A stretch of DNA of 5,511 bases from an uncultured Clostridia bacterium (GTDB taxonomy: Bacteria > Bacillota > Clostridia > Oscillospirales > Ruminococcaceae), in assembly GCA_947628385.1 (NCBI GenBank), contig CANQZS010000125.1:1-5511 (forward strand). The letters are read 5' to 3'. Position 1 is the first letter of the stretch; each line of letters begins with the position of its first letter. A model generated the notes under the pieces. That model made no database searches and had not been told where the DNA came from. It worked only from the letters and a program-made list of their open reading frames with translations. This document shows positions 5,367 through 5,511 of the stretch, piece by piece. The position numbers were made by a program, and so were the translations under genes.

Positions 5367-5511
5367 CAGATCAAACCGCACTAATGCAATGCGTTTGCTT
5401 GAAGCGGCGGGAATACCGTTTGAAGCTTCGGAATATGAGGTGGACGAAAGCGATCTTTCCGGCACTCATGCTGCCGAAATGCTGGGACGCGATCCGGACA
5501 CGGTTTTCAAG
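5356..5511 (+). CDS. ybaK: YbaK/EbsC-type Cys-tRNA(Pro) deacylase (partial, 5' 52 codons)
   Basis: The reading frame from ATG 5356 stays open to the window edge. It begins MGSNRSNRTNAMRLLEAAGI and continues through EYEVDESDLSGTHAAEMLG (26-44) to DPDTVFK (46-52). This is the characteristic N-terminus of the YbaK family, ending at the conserved lysine K52 that the family carries in its VFKTL motif. These single-domain proteins hydrolyse Cys-tRNA(Pro), made when prolyl-tRNA synthetase mischarges cysteine. The start lies inside the preceding gene in the +1 frame (overlap 5356-5366), with SD AAGGTGG (5340-5346) 9 nt upstream. The rest of the gene lies outside the window, so completeness cannot be judged. 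A more general YbaK-like aminoacyl-tRNA deacylase with another specificity is possible. Confidence 0.88.
   Translation, partial: MGSNRSNRTNAMRLLEAAGIPFEASEYEVDESDLSGTHAAEMLGRDPDTVFK

Overview
The window looks like a chromosomal segment of a low-to-mid GC Firmicute, most likely a Ruminococcus-type member of the Oscillospiraceae. That placement is an inference. It rests on strong Shine-Dalgarno sequences, frequent AGA and ATA codons, AT-rich intergenic DNA, a short ProB without a PUA domain, and the general look of the proteins. No database search was possible.

Layout. (1) Bases 1-787, minus strand: the first 262 codons of a flavodoxin-domain protein with a long Pro/Ala-rich tail, cut by the left edge. 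(2) Bases 788-1285: a divergent intergenic region of about 500 bp. It carries two back-to-back promoters of almost identical design, an untranslated leader of about 295 nt toward the flavodoxin gene, several inverted repeats, and an unusual hairpin between that gene's Shine-Dalgarno and its ATG. (3) Bases 1286-5511, plus strand: an apparent five-gene operon. In order it holds a glycerate-dehydrogenase-like D-2-hydroxyacid dehydrogenase, proB (glutamate 5-kinase), proA (gamma-glutamyl phosphate reductase), a single-pass membrane protein of unknown function, and the first 52 codons of a YbaK/EbsC-type Cys-tRNA(Pro) deacylase overlapping the membrane gene by 11 nt. No terminator is visible between these genes.

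How the genes fit together. ProB and ProA catalyse the first two steps from glutamate to proline; glutamate semialdehyde then cyclises spontaneously. The last enzyme, ProC, is not in this window. YbaK clears tRNA(Pro) mischarged with cysteine, so the operon joins proline synthesis with proofreading of prolyl-tRNA. The dehydrogenase at the head and the membrane protein have no established role in proline metabolism.

The core genes are ordinary housekeeping genes. I see no mobile element, CRISPR array, tRNA, rRNA or defence system. The less ordinary signals are the SD-hairpin-ATG arrangement and long leader of the flavodoxin gene, the matched divergent promoters, the Pro-rich flavodoxin tail, and the unidentified membrane protein.
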